From DATHVR01 sp035461175 (lineage in GTDB: Bacteria; Actinomycetota; Acidimicrobiia; Spongiisociales; ZC4RG35), in assembly GCA_035461175.1 (NCBI GenBank), contig DATHVR010000050.1, forward strand, positions 1 to 44,176: a DNA stretch of 44,176 bases, in the 5' to 3' direction. Below the pieces are notes generated by a model that saw only the letters and a list, made by a program, of their open reading frames with translations, searched no databases and had not been told where the DNA came from. This document shows, one piece after another, positions 8,683-18,309 of the stretch. How positions within the stretch are numbered: position 1 is the stretch's first letter; each line of letters starts with the position of its first letter. A program made the translations under genes and the position numbers.

Positions 8683-9492
8683 GAGCGACCGGCGCTTTCT
8701 GAGCAGCCATCCCGCCCCTCCGGCCCCAGCCGCCACCGCCAGCGGCAGCCACAGCTTGGCCCCCACCAGCCGGGCGATCCCGCTCCGGACCGGGGCCCGT
8801 CCACCGCCGGGATCCAGGATCCACGACCCGAGCTGGAAGATCACGGCGTATCCCAGCGCCCCGATGGCGAGCCGGTTGAAAAGCGAGCGCAGCATCAACC
8901 GCCGGTCCTCGGCCATCCACACCGCTCCGGCACCGGAGACGAGCATCGCTACCGCGCCGCTGGCGGTGGCGATCGACAGCGAGCGGGCGGTGCCGGATCG
9001 CCGGCCGATCACAGGCTCCTCTCCCTCGTCCCTCACCACGAGCGGGTCCAGCGAGGAGATGTATTCGGCCACGACCGGCTCGGGGACGGGCAGCCCGTTC
9101 GCTGCGAGCCGCTCGGTGATGGTGGGAACTGCCGGAGCGAGCAGCCCGGCCACGTCAACCTCCGCCTCTCCGTCGGGGGCGGTCGCGGCCGCCACCACCG
9201 CCCCGACAAGCGCGTCGAGAGTGGCCTCCAGTGCCGGCTCCGCCACCAGGTCGGCGGCGACGTCATCGGCGGTGGTGACACTCAGGAGCGGTACATCCGC
9301 CAGCTGGCGGGCCAGCCAGGCTTCGATCTGGCCGCTGATCGGGCTCGCTCCGGCGGCATCCTCGGCCGCCGCGGCCAACAGTCCGGTGTCGACGACGACC
9401 GCTCGCCCCCACAGCGAGATCAGGGTGACGGTGACCGACATCCCGTACACCCAGAGGAGGACCGGGAGGGCATAGCGCCTCCAGCCGGTCAT
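8575..9492 (-). CDS. Hypothetical membrane protein with large extracytoplasmic domain
   Basis: 305 aa, no recognised family. An N-terminal transmembrane helix (LPVLLWVYGMSVTVTLISLW) is followed by about 150 residues rich in Ala, Val and Asp with no cysteine, then two further membrane helices (about 170-190 and 210-230), a third near 255-270, and a charged His/Asp/Glu-rich tail. It starts 7 bases after the mrp stop, so it is likely the second gene of that operon. The last ~36 residues are read antisense to the DUF2752 gene and may be dispensable. Confidence 0.65.
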   Translation of the reverse strand: MTGWRRYALPVLLWVYGMSVTVTLISLWGRAVVVDTGLLAAAAEDAAGASPISGQIEAWLARQLADVPLLSVTTADDVAADLVAEPALEATLDALVGAVVAAATAPDGEAEVDVAGLLAPAVPTITERLAANGLPVPEPVVAEYISSLDPLVVRDEGEEPVIGRRSGTARSLSIATASGAVAMLVSGAGAVWMAEDRRLMLRSLFNRLAIGALGYAVIFQLGSWILDPGGGRAPVRSGIARLVGAKLWLPLAVAAGAGGAGWLLRKRRSLSDRGKTAGGEAHQPGEDEYHRGGDEHAVDEDTIEQ

Positions 9493-9499
9493 GGGCCGC

Positions 9500-10582
9500 T
9501 CAGCGAATCACCAGATCGGGATGGGTGCGGACCCGGGGTCGGGCCTCCTCCACCGCCTCCGCCAGCTGCTGGAAGGCGGCCGCCGCCTCCGAGTCGGGGG
9601 CGGCGACCGACACCGGGCGGCCCTGGTCGGCGCCCTCACGCATGGCCGGAACCAGCGGGATCTGGGCCATGAGCGGGACCCCGAGCTCGCCGGCCAGGGC
9701 CTCGCCGCCTCCGGCTCCGAACAACTCATAGCGCTTGCCGTCGTCGCCGGTGAACCATGACATGTTCTCCACCACCCCGATCACCTCCTGGTCCACCTGC
9801 TGGGCCATGAGCGCCGCCCGCCTCGCCACCCGCTGGGCGGTGGGCTGGGGGGTGGTCACGACCAGCACCTGGGCGCGGGGTAGGAACTGGGCCATGGAGA
9901 TGGCGATGTCGCCCGTGCCGGGGGGCATGTCGACGAACAGGTACTCGGGTGCATCCCAGAACACGTCCTGGAGGAACTGCTCGACCGCCTTGTGCAGCAT
10001 GGGTCCGCGCCAGATGACCGCCTTGTCGTCGGGGACGAAGTAGTCCATCGACATGACCTGCACCCCGTGGGACAGCGGCGGGATGATCGATTCGTCGATC
10101 ACGACCGGGGGCCGGTCCACCCCGAACATGCGCGGGATCGAAAAGCCCCAGATGTCGCCGTCGATGATCCCGACCCGGCGACCGGCGGCGGCCATGGTGA
10201 CGGCGAGATTGGTGCTGACCGACGACTTGCCGACGCCACCCTTGCCCGACGAGATGGCCACGACGCGGGTGCGGTTGCCGGGTTGGCCCATCCCCGGCCC
10301 TACCTCGGCGCGAAGGCGCTCCATCATTTCGTGGCGCTGGTCGTCGTCCATGGTCTCGAACTCGACCGTGACCCGACCGTCGACGGCGTCGCGCACGGCC
10401 GCGTCTATTTCCCTCAGGGCGGGATGGTTCGGCACCGGTACCAGGATCTTGACCATGTCGGACCCGAAACGCTTCTCGGCGATGTCGGCGACCATCCCCA
10501 ACTCTCCGAGCGAGCGCCCGAAGAGCGGGTCGACGACTGCTTCGACCGAGGCTGCCAGCCCGGAGGCCTGGTTGTCGGGCAC
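9500..10582 (-). CDS. mrp: Mrp/ApbC-family P-loop ATPase (cysteine-free)
   Basis: 360 aa. An N-terminal MIP18/DUF59-like domain (about 1-90) is followed by a deviant Walker A GKGGVGKS (113-120), with IIDGDIWGFSIPR, the switch YLFVDMPPGTGD and a terminal helix, all as in Mrp/Nbp35-type scaffold or carrier ATPases. Bacterial ApbC uses a C-terminal CxxC, usually just after ENMS, to bridge an Fe-S cluster. Here that site reads ENMSWFTGDDGKRYELFG, and the whole protein contains no cysteine. It may therefore act in a way that does not bind clusters through its own Cys, or with a partner. GTG start at 10582. It is divergent from the HTH regulator. Confidence 0.88.
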   Translation of the reverse strand: MPDNQASGLAASVEAVVDPLFGRSLGELGMVADIAEKRFGSDMVKILVPVPNHPALREIDAAVRDAVDGRVTVEFETMDDDQRHEMMERLRAEVGPGMGQPGNRTRVVAISSGKGGVGKSSVSTNLAVTMAAAGRRVGIIDGDIWGFSIPRMFGVDRPPVVIDESIIPPLSHGVQVMSMDYFVPDDKAVIWRGPMLHKAVEQFLQDVFWDAPEYLFVDMPPGTGDIAISMAQFLPRAQVLVVTTPQPTAQRVARRAALMAQQVDQEVIGVVENMSWFTGDDGKRYELFGAGGGEALAGELGVPLMAQIPLVPAMREGADQGRPVSVAAPDSEAAAAFQQLAEAVEEARPRVRTHPDLVIR

Positions 10583-10587
10583 GGTGA

Positions 10588-10622
10588 TTCCCCTACAGAG
10601 AGACGGTGGTTTCCCCTACAGA
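10588..10622. promoter_or_regulatory. 12-bp direct repeats in the mrp/regulator intergenic region
   Basis: TTCCCCTACAGA occurs exactly at 10588-10599 and again at 10611-10622, start to start 23 bases (about two helical turns). It is just upstream of mrp and in front of the divergent regulator. This spacing suits a regulator binding one face of DNA, so it is a candidate operator. A small inverted repeat (AGACA/TGTCT, 10620-10632) and the palindrome ACTATAGT (10647-10654) follow. Confidence 0.45.
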
Positions 10623-10648
10623 CATAGTGTCTAGAAGGCGCCGCGAAC

Positions 10649-10654
10649 TATAGT
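10649..10654 (+). promoter_or_regulatory. -10 box (TATAGT) upstream of the HTH regulator
   Basis: TATAGT is a near-consensus -10. Transcription from it would leave a leader of about 30 bases containing GGGAG before the ATG at 10690. The hexamer sits in the palindrome ACTATAGT, so it could also serve the opposite strand. Confidence 0.4.
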
Positions 10655-10689
10655 GAGGGCGTACGGATTGCCCACACGGGAGCCCATCA

Positions 10690-11409
10690 ATGGACTATTC
10701 GGCGCTCGACGAGCGCATCGCCGACCTGACGTCCGCCCTGGGTGATCCCACCCGGAGGGCCATCTACGTCGCCGTCAGGGAGTCCGGCGAGCCGATGACC
10801 ACCGCCCGGATAGCCGAACTGTTCGGCCTCCACCCGAATGTGGCCCGCCACCATCTCGACAAGCTGGCCGTCGACGGCTGGCTGATCGTTTCCCACCGCC
10901 GTCGGGAAGGCAAGTCCGGCCCGGGAGCGGGCCGGCCCGCCAAGACTTACGAGCCCTCCCAGCGTGAGGTTTCGATCCATTTCGCCCCCCGCCGCTACGA
11001 ACTGCTGGTGGAGTTGCTGGTGCGGGTGCTGCAGCGAGTGGCACCGGCCGACGTGGCCCGGATCGCCGAAGAGGTCGGTCAGGAGTATGGCCGGGAGCTG
11101 GCCGGGGAGATCGGTGCCCCCGAAGACACCGGCTACTCCGCGGCCGTGCAGGCGGTGGCAGTGGCGATGACCGGTCTCGGATTCACCGTCGACCCCGATG
11201 TCGATGGGCAGCAACTCCTCACCTCCCACTGCCCCTTCGGCGAGGCCGCCGTCGACCATCCCGACGTCGTCTGCTCCCTCGATCGAGGAATCGTCACCGG
11301 CCTGGTCGGCGCCCTCACCGACGGATGCACCCCCCGGCTCGTCCCCCACGAGACTCCCGACGCCGACTGCGTCACCCGGGTCCCGGTCAGCATCCACCCG
11401 GCGGTGTGA
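10690..11409 (+). CDS. ArsR/SufR-like winged-helix regulator with C-terminal cysteines
   Basis: 239 aa. The N-terminal winged helix starts ALGDPTRRAIYVAV, with the helix-turn-helix around RIAELFGLHPNVARHHLDKL and a basic wing (RRREGKSGPGAGRPAK). The C-terminal part carries Cys181, Cys195, Cys213 and Cys227 in the context HCPF...VVCSLD...GC...DC. SufR-type repressors have this architecture and hold an Fe-S cluster on C-terminal cysteines to sense cluster status. Its location between the Mrp-type ATPase and aconitase supports an Fe-S or redox-sensing role, which remains inference. The ATG is preceded by GGGAG. Confidence 0.78.
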   Translation: MDYSALDERIADLTSALGDPTRRAIYVAVRESGEPMTTARIAELFGLHPNVARHHLDKLAVDGWLIVSHRRREGKSGPGAGRPAKTYEPSQREVSIHFAPRRYELLVELLVRVLQRVAPADVARIAEEVGQEYGRELAGEIGAPEDTGYSAAVQAVAVAMTGLGFTVDPDVDGQQLLTSHCPFGEAAVDHPDVVCSLDRGIVTGLVGALTDGCTPRLVPHETPDADCVTRVPVSIHPAV

Positions 11410-11413
11410 AACC

Positions 11414-11431
11414 GGACGGGCTTTTCCGTCC
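11414..11431 (+). terminator. short hairpin after the regulator gene
   Basis: GGACGG and CCGTCC pair perfectly around a 6-base loop (GCTTTT), 5 bases after the regulator stop. It has no T tract and is short, so it is at best a weak terminator. Confidence 0.35.
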
Positions 11432-11457
11432 CCGAATTGGCAGGTCCCGGATCTTCC

Positions 11458-11463
11458 TAGACT
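11458..11463 (+). promoter_or_regulatory. possible acnA -10 box (TAGACT)
   Basis: TAGACT, with TTGGCA 15 bases further upstream (11437-11442), precedes a leader of about 25 bases that contains GAAAGGA before the acnA ATG. The spacer is short, so this is tentative. Confidence 0.3.
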
Positions 11464-11494
11464 CAAAAGGGTCGATTGCTAGTGAAAGGACACC

Positions 11495-14235
<2,741 letters not shown>

Positions 14236-14236
<1 letters not shown>

Positions 14237-14784
14237 TGACCTCCGACACCCCGTCCGAGCCGACCCCTGCTCGGGCGGGGCTTTGGGGCGGTGCCCTCAC
14301 CGCCATCTTTGTAGCCATCGTCGCCATCGGAGCCCTCTACGCCTGGATGCAGGGCGGCCCCGAGGTGGCCGAGGTGGGCCACCCCGCCCCGCCGCTCACC
14401 GTAGAGGCGTTCTCAGGGGAGAACTTCGATCTCGCCCAGCACTTCGAGTCCGGGGGCGGGCCGGTCCTGCTCAACCTGTGGGCGTCGTGGTGCGAGCCTT
14501 GTAAGCGGGAGTTCCCGGCTCTGTCGGAGTATGCCGAGAACACGCCGGGCGTGACCGTGGTCGGGGTGGCGGTACAGGACCAGCTCGACCCGGCCCGAGA
14601 GTTCGCCCAGGAGATGGAGCCGAGCTTCCTCGTGGGCTGGGATGAGGACGGAACGGTCAGGGATGCCTACCCCTCGTTCGGGCTGCCCGCCACCTTCCTG
14701 ATCGATGCCGACGGCAACGTGGTCGAGATAGTCCTGGCCGAGCTGACTCCCGAGCGCCTGGCCGAGCTGAACTTCGGCGCCTGA
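14236..14784 (+). CDS. Membrane-anchored TlpA-like thiol-disulfide oxidoreductase
   Basis: 182 aa. A cytoplasmic N terminus, one membrane helix (about 16-38), then an extracytoplasmic thioredoxin fold with the active site WCEPC (Cys86, Cys89) after NLWAS, and the cis-proline loop GLPATFLID. These are the marks of TlpA/ResA/CcmG-type reductases, which act on periplasmic or exported thiols such as apocytochromes or unfolded proteins. The CEPC dipeptide is common in cytochrome-biogenesis members, but no cytochrome genes are nearby, so the partner is unknown. It is translationally coupled to acnA by a 1-base overlap. Confidence 0.85.
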
Positions 14785-14789
14785 GCCGA

Positions 14790-14939
14790 TCAGACTCCGA
14801 TGGCGCCTCCCGAGTCGAGGAGGCCTCCGGCCCACTCGAACAAGAATCCGAGCGCGACCAACAACGCCGCGATCAGCACCACCGCCTCCACGATCTTCAC
14901 CCCGACCGGGCCGGGCAGGGCATCCCATACCCGTCTCAT
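14790..14939 (-). CDS. 49-aa single-pass membrane protein coupled to sortase
   Basis: A short ORF beginning MRRVWDALPGPVGVKI, followed by one strong membrane helix (about 15-33: VEAVVLIAALLVALGFLFEW) and a Gly/Asp-rich end. Its ATG overlaps the sortase stop in a 4-base ATGA, the same coupling used elsewhere in this window, and it ends 5 bases from the convergent thioredoxin stop. The position argues that it is real and co-translated with the sortase. It has no recognised family; a membrane partner of the sortase is a guess. Confidence 0.6.
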   Translation of the reverse strand: MRRVWDALPGPVGVKIVEAVVLIAALLVALGFLFEWAGGLLDSGGAIGV

Positions 14940-15682
14940 GACCGCTCCTGGTCGGTTTCGCTCTGTTGGACCAGGACGGTGGCGTAGTCCAGGTTGGGGC
15001 CCTCCACCAGTTCGGCCTGGATGATGAGGCGTTCGGCGGCAGAGAAGTGGGGATGGCAGGTGGTGAAGGTGAGCCAGGAACCGGGAATGTGCTCGGTGAC
15101 CCAGACGTCTGTAGGTTCGACCACCAACGATCGCCGCACCTCGAACACGTGCGTGCCGATGGCGGTCTCCACTTCGATCACGTCGCCTTCCTCGAGCAGG
15201 TCAAGATCGTAGAAGGGACGGCCGTAGGTGGTGCGGTGCCCTGAGACCACTGCATTCCCGGGTTGTCCCGGAACCGGGGAGCCGGGCATGTGCCCCGGCC
15301 CTTTCTTGAGCGTCTCCCGGTCCCAACCCTCGAACATCACCTCATCGATCTCGATCGCCGGAATCGTGATACGGCCCAGCGCGGAACCGATCTCCCCTGC
15401 CTCCTCGGGCAGATACTCGACGGCCGGCAGGGTGGTAGACGGGGCAGTGACCGTGGTGGGGGGCTCGTCTTCCGGTGGCACCGTGATCGTCACCTCCTCC
15501 GGTTCGGGGAGGCTGGCTCGACGGGCATCGAGCTCGTCGTCGAGCTCCGCCATGGCCTGGTTCTGGACCCGTTCGTTGAGCAGGTCGGTCACGAACAGCT
15601 GGTAGCCGAGAAATGCGAAGATCAGCAGGGCACCCCAAATGAGGGCCCAGCCGATCTTGCGAAGTATGGATCGAACCGCCAC
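14936..15682 (-). CDS. Class E-like sortase
   Basis: 248 aa. It has an N-terminal signal-anchor helix (about 11-32), an acidic Pro/Thr-rich linker, then a sortase barrel. The catalytic triad is visible: His149 in VVSGHRTTYG, Cys209 in LTFTTCHPHFSA, and Arg218 in AERLII. The TTCHPxFSAxxR signature is typical of actinobacterial class E/F enzymes that join sorting-signal proteins to the cell wall or pili. No LPxTG-type substrate is encoded in this window. GTG start at 15682, supported by TAGCCT 8 bases upstream. Confidence 0.9.
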   Translation of the reverse strand: MAVRSILRKIGWALIWGALLIFAFLGYQLFVTDLLNERVQNQAMAELDDELDARRASLPEPEEVTITVPPEDEPPTTVTAPSTTLPAVEYLPEEAGEIGSALGRITIPAIEIDEVMFEGWDRETLKKGPGHMPGSPVPGQPGNAVVSGHRTTYGRPFYDLDLLEEGDVIEVETAIGTHVFEVRRSLVVEPTDVWVTEHIPGSWLTFTTCHPHFSAAERLIIQAELVEGPNLDYATVLVQQSETDQERS

Positions 15683-15690
15683 AACGGTTC

Positions 15691-15696
15691 AGGCTA
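15691..15696 (-). promoter_or_regulatory. -10 box (TAGCCT) of the sortase gene
   Basis: TAGCCT lies 8 bases before the GTG at 15682 and no Shine-Dalgarno intervenes; a leaderless transcript covering sortase and the 49-aa ORF is predicted. Confidence 0.45.
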
Positions 15697-15742
15697 CTGC
15701 TCCGGTCGGTGAATCAAGCTCGTCCTCCCCGGGTCGGGAGGC

Positions 15743-16822
15743 TCAGGGTGGAGCGCGACTGTCGGCCGGATTGACCAAGCGGATCGTGCCGTCCGGCTGC
15801 CTCTCGACCTGCATGCCCCGACGGTGGACCACCACGATGTGGTGGTACCAGCACATCGTGATGAGGTTGTCGGGGTGGTGAGTGCCGCCAACGGAGCGAA
15901 GGGTGATGTGATGAACCTGGAGGCGGTGGCGACTGGTGCAACCTTTGGCCCGGCAGCCGCCATCCCGGAACTTGACGAACTCTCGAACTGCCGGGGGGAT
16001 GGGCCCGGTCTGATTGGAGGTGACGATCGGTCGACCCTTCTCGGTGCCCACGAGGCGGACTCGACCGTTGCAGATGACCTCTTCGACGGCGTCGGGGCCG
16101 ATGGTGGGACCCCAAGCCAGTTCGGCGCCGGCGCCGGAGTTCTCGGCGGCGGCGTCGAGGTCGAAGAAGGCAGTCAGGTGGGGAGGGGAAGGTTCGTCGC
16201 CGGCGCACAGCGCCTCCAGCGCCAACGCCTGACGATGGGCGAGGCTCCCCTCCTCCCGGGGGAACTCATCGGCCTTTTCTTGGAGGGCGTCGGAGACCAC
16301 CTGGCCGGCGATTCCTGCCAATCCTCCGGTGATATCCCACCACGATTCGTCCAGCGACGGCTGGATCGAGAAGTACGAGTCGGCGTGGGCTCTCCGTTCC
16401 TCATGCCGGGTCATGCCCCGGTGGCGCCGGACCACCCGGGCCGCCCCAGCCAGACCATACAAACGGAGACGTTCCCACCACTCCTCTTCCGACTGCGGGG
16501 AGGCCGCCCCGGCGATCAGCCCCGCCCTGTAAACACTGCACTCGCCCCGGGCCAGGCGACCCGCCGTGACCGGTAGTGCTCCCAACCCCTTCGCCAGCCG
16601 GGTGAGGAGGCGGGCCTGCTTGGCGGGGATGTCGAGGCGACCGGCCACCCATTCGGTGGTAGTGCGGCAGCCGTCGGCCAACGGCACCTGCCGGCGATCT
16701 GCCTCGGCGATCAGTGCCACTTCCAGGGCAGCCAGCCGGGTGCGGGCCGATTCGATCTCCATCAGCCTTTGTTCGAGCTGGTCGGTGCTCAAGTCTGAAA
16801 GATCGGGGGCAAGCGTCTTCAT
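15743..16822 (-). CDS. DUF222 / HNH endonuclease (13E12-repeat family)
   Basis: 359 aa. A long alpha-helical DUF222 region (about 10-270) is followed by an HNH module (about 290-340) with CRAKGC, HRLQVHHI and HHPDNLITMCWYHH. The paired CxxxxC/CxxxH residues suggest a structural zinc. Such proteins are abundant and often multi-copy in actinobacteria; some lie in mobile REP13E12 elements, but no element ends are visible here. The nuclease motif looks intact. Start: ATG at 16822, with TACGTT 6 bases upstream. Confidence 0.88.
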   Translation of the reverse strand: MKTLAPDLSDLSTDQLEQRLMEIESARTRLAALEVALIAEADRRQVPLADGCRTTTEWVAGRLDIPAKQARLLTRLAKGLGALPVTAGRLARGECSVYRAGLIAGAASPQSEEEWWERLRLYGLAGAARVVRRHRGMTRHEERRAHADSYFSIQPSLDESWWDITGGLAGIAGQVVSDALQEKADEFPREEGSLAHRQALALEALCAGDEPSPPHLTAFFDLDAAAENSGAGAELAWGPTIGPDAVEEVICNGRVRLVGTEKGRPIVTSNQTGPIPPAVREFVKFRDGGCRAKGCTSRHRLQVHHITLRSVGGTHHPDNLITMCWYHHIVVVHRRGMQVERQPDGTIRLVNPADSRAPP

Positions 16823-16828
16823 GCCTCG

Positions 16829-16834
16829 AACGTA
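16829..16834 (-). promoter_or_regulatory. -10 box (TACGTT) of the DUF222/HNH gene
   Basis: TACGTT on the minus strand is 6 bases from the ATG at 16822, and there is no Shine-Dalgarno. Confidence 0.4.
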
Positions 16835-16891
16835 CAGGAGGGGTACGACAAGAAACGCCGCCGAACGTTCGGAAACGAAGAAATTCTTTCT

Positions 16892-17659
16892 CTAGTGACC
16901 GGACCAATCGGGGGAACGCTTCTCAACGAACGCCATGACCCCCTCCCGGGAGTCCTCCGTGAGCGAGACGGCGGTGAGACCTCCCTGGAGACGGTCGAGG
17001 GCTGCGGTGAGGCTCATATCGGCGACGGCATGGAAAGAGTCACGCCCCAGCTCCAGGACACCCGCACTCTTCGAGATCAGGGAATCGACGATCGAGTCGA
17101 TCGCCTCGTCAAGTTCTGCCCGTGGCACGACACCAGTGACGGCGCCCAGATCCTGGGCCTCATGTGGCGTGATGATCCGCCCCGTCATCATCAGTTCCAG
17201 CACAGCCTTGCGCGGCATGGCACGGGAGAGCACCGCCGAGATCATCATCGGCCAAAGCCCGACATTGATCTCGGGTGTTCCGAGCTTGGCGTCGTCGACG
17301 CAGACGACGATGTCGCATGCCACGGCGAGTCCAAAGCCGCCGGCCAGGGCGTGGCCATTGACCCGGGCGATGGTGGGCTTGCCGCCCGAGGCCATCAACC
17401 GGAACAAGTCGGCCAGGGCACCCCGGGACCTGTGCAGACCGATCGGGTCGTCGACGAAACCCGAGGACAGGTCGCCGCCGGCCGAGAAGGCCTTGTCTCC
17501 GGCTCCCGTGTACACGATCACGCGCACGGAATCGTCGTCCAGCGCCTTCTCGGTCGCTTCGCCCAGCCCGCGCATCACGTCGGCCGACATCGGATTGCGT
17601 CGCTCGGGGTCGTCGATGGTGATCGTGGCCCGTCCATCGCCGACTTCGTACCGAATCAT
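16892..17659 (-). CDS. Enoyl-CoA hydratase/isomerase (crotonase) family protein
   Basis: 255 aa. The crotonase fold is clear: the oxyanion-hole segment KAFSAGGDL, then NGHALAGGFGLAVACDI and the active-site loop LGTPEINVGLWP. Typical hydratases have two catalytic Glu. The second (in GTPEI) is present, but the first, normally in GGGCELA, is replaced here (GGFGLA). It may thus be an isomerase, a hydrolase or a different crotonase activity rather than a true hydratase. Start: ATG at 17659, preceded by GAGAGGA; an in-frame TTG at 17680 would bury that ribosome-binding site inside the gene. Confidence 0.82.
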   Translation of the reverse strand: MIRYEVGDGRATITIDDPERRNPMSADVMRGLGEATEKALDDDSVRVIVYTGAGDKAFSAGGDLSSGFVDDPIGLHRSRGALADLFRLMASGGKPTIARVNGHALAGGFGLAVACDIVVCVDDAKLGTPEINVGLWPMMISAVLSRAMPRKAVLELMMTGRIITPHEAQDLGAVTGVVPRAELDEAIDSIVDSLISKSAGVLELGRDSFHAVADMSLTAALDRLQGGLTAVSLTEDSREGVMAFVEKRSPDWSGH

Positions 17660-17712
17660 CCAGGTCCTCTCGTTGCTCAATGCAGCGGCTGTGATACCGT
17701 CCGAATACCAAC

Positions 17713-18309
17713 ATGTTATGGCTCGCGCTCGTCCTCTTCCTGGCCTTGACGATCGCAGTTCTCAGAGGGGGGCGACTCTCCAATCTCGGTGACATCCAGC
17801 TGCGGATGTGGTGGTTGCTTCCCCTCGGGTTTCTGCTTCAGATCGCCACAGCCTGGCTTCCCCGATCGGCCTCTTGGGCCGAGACCGCCGGACTCGCCCT
17901 CATCCTCAGCTCGTTCCTCCCGCTCCTCGTCCTAGTCATCCTCAACCGGGACCGGACCGGGATGTGGCTGGCCGGGGTCGGAGTCCTGATGAACTTCTCG
18001 GTCATCGCCCTCAACGGAGGGATGCCGGTGCTGTCCGAGGCAGCCGAGGCCGCCGGTGGCTTTACAGGGAAAAGCCTGTCCGTGGCAGCCAGTTACAAGC
18101 ACGTCATGCTCGACGCCTCCACCCGGCTGGCTTTCCTGGCCGACGTGATCCCCCTGCGGCTGTTCAATCAGGGTCAGGTGGTGTCTCTCGGCGACGTCTT
18201 CCTGGCCGTCGGCCTGGCCCGCTTCCTCGAGTCGGAGTTGCGCCGCCCGGTGCGATGGTTCAAGCGCGGGGCCCGGGCCCAGGCCGGATCGGCCTCGGTC
18301 AAACGGTGA
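17713..18309 (+). CDS. DUF5317 membrane protein
   Basis: 198 aa with about five or six membrane helices. The segments LNFSVIALNGGMPV, KHVMLDASTRLAFLADVIPL and VVSLGDVFLAVGLARF match the DUF5317 family, whose function is unknown. It is divergent from the crotonase gene, and its 3' end overlaps the convergent HD-domain gene by 11 bases. DUF5317 proteins are, to my knowledge, often found near membrane HD-domain genes, as here; a functional link is inference. Confidence 0.75.
   Translation: MLWLALVLFLALTIAVLRGGRLSNLGDIQLRMWWLLPLGFLLQIATAWLPRSASWAETAGLALILSSFLPLLVLVILNRDRTGMWLAGVGVLMNFSVIALNGGMPVLSEAAEAAGGFTGKSLSVAASYKHVMLDASTRLAFLADVIPLRLFNQGQVVSLGDVFLAVGLARFLESELRRPVRWFKRGARAQAGSASVKR

Noticed and set aside
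15743..16822. DUF222/HNH gene as a mobile REP13E12 element
   Set aside because: No phage-like genes, direct repeats or element ends are visible around it; it looks like an ordinary single gene.
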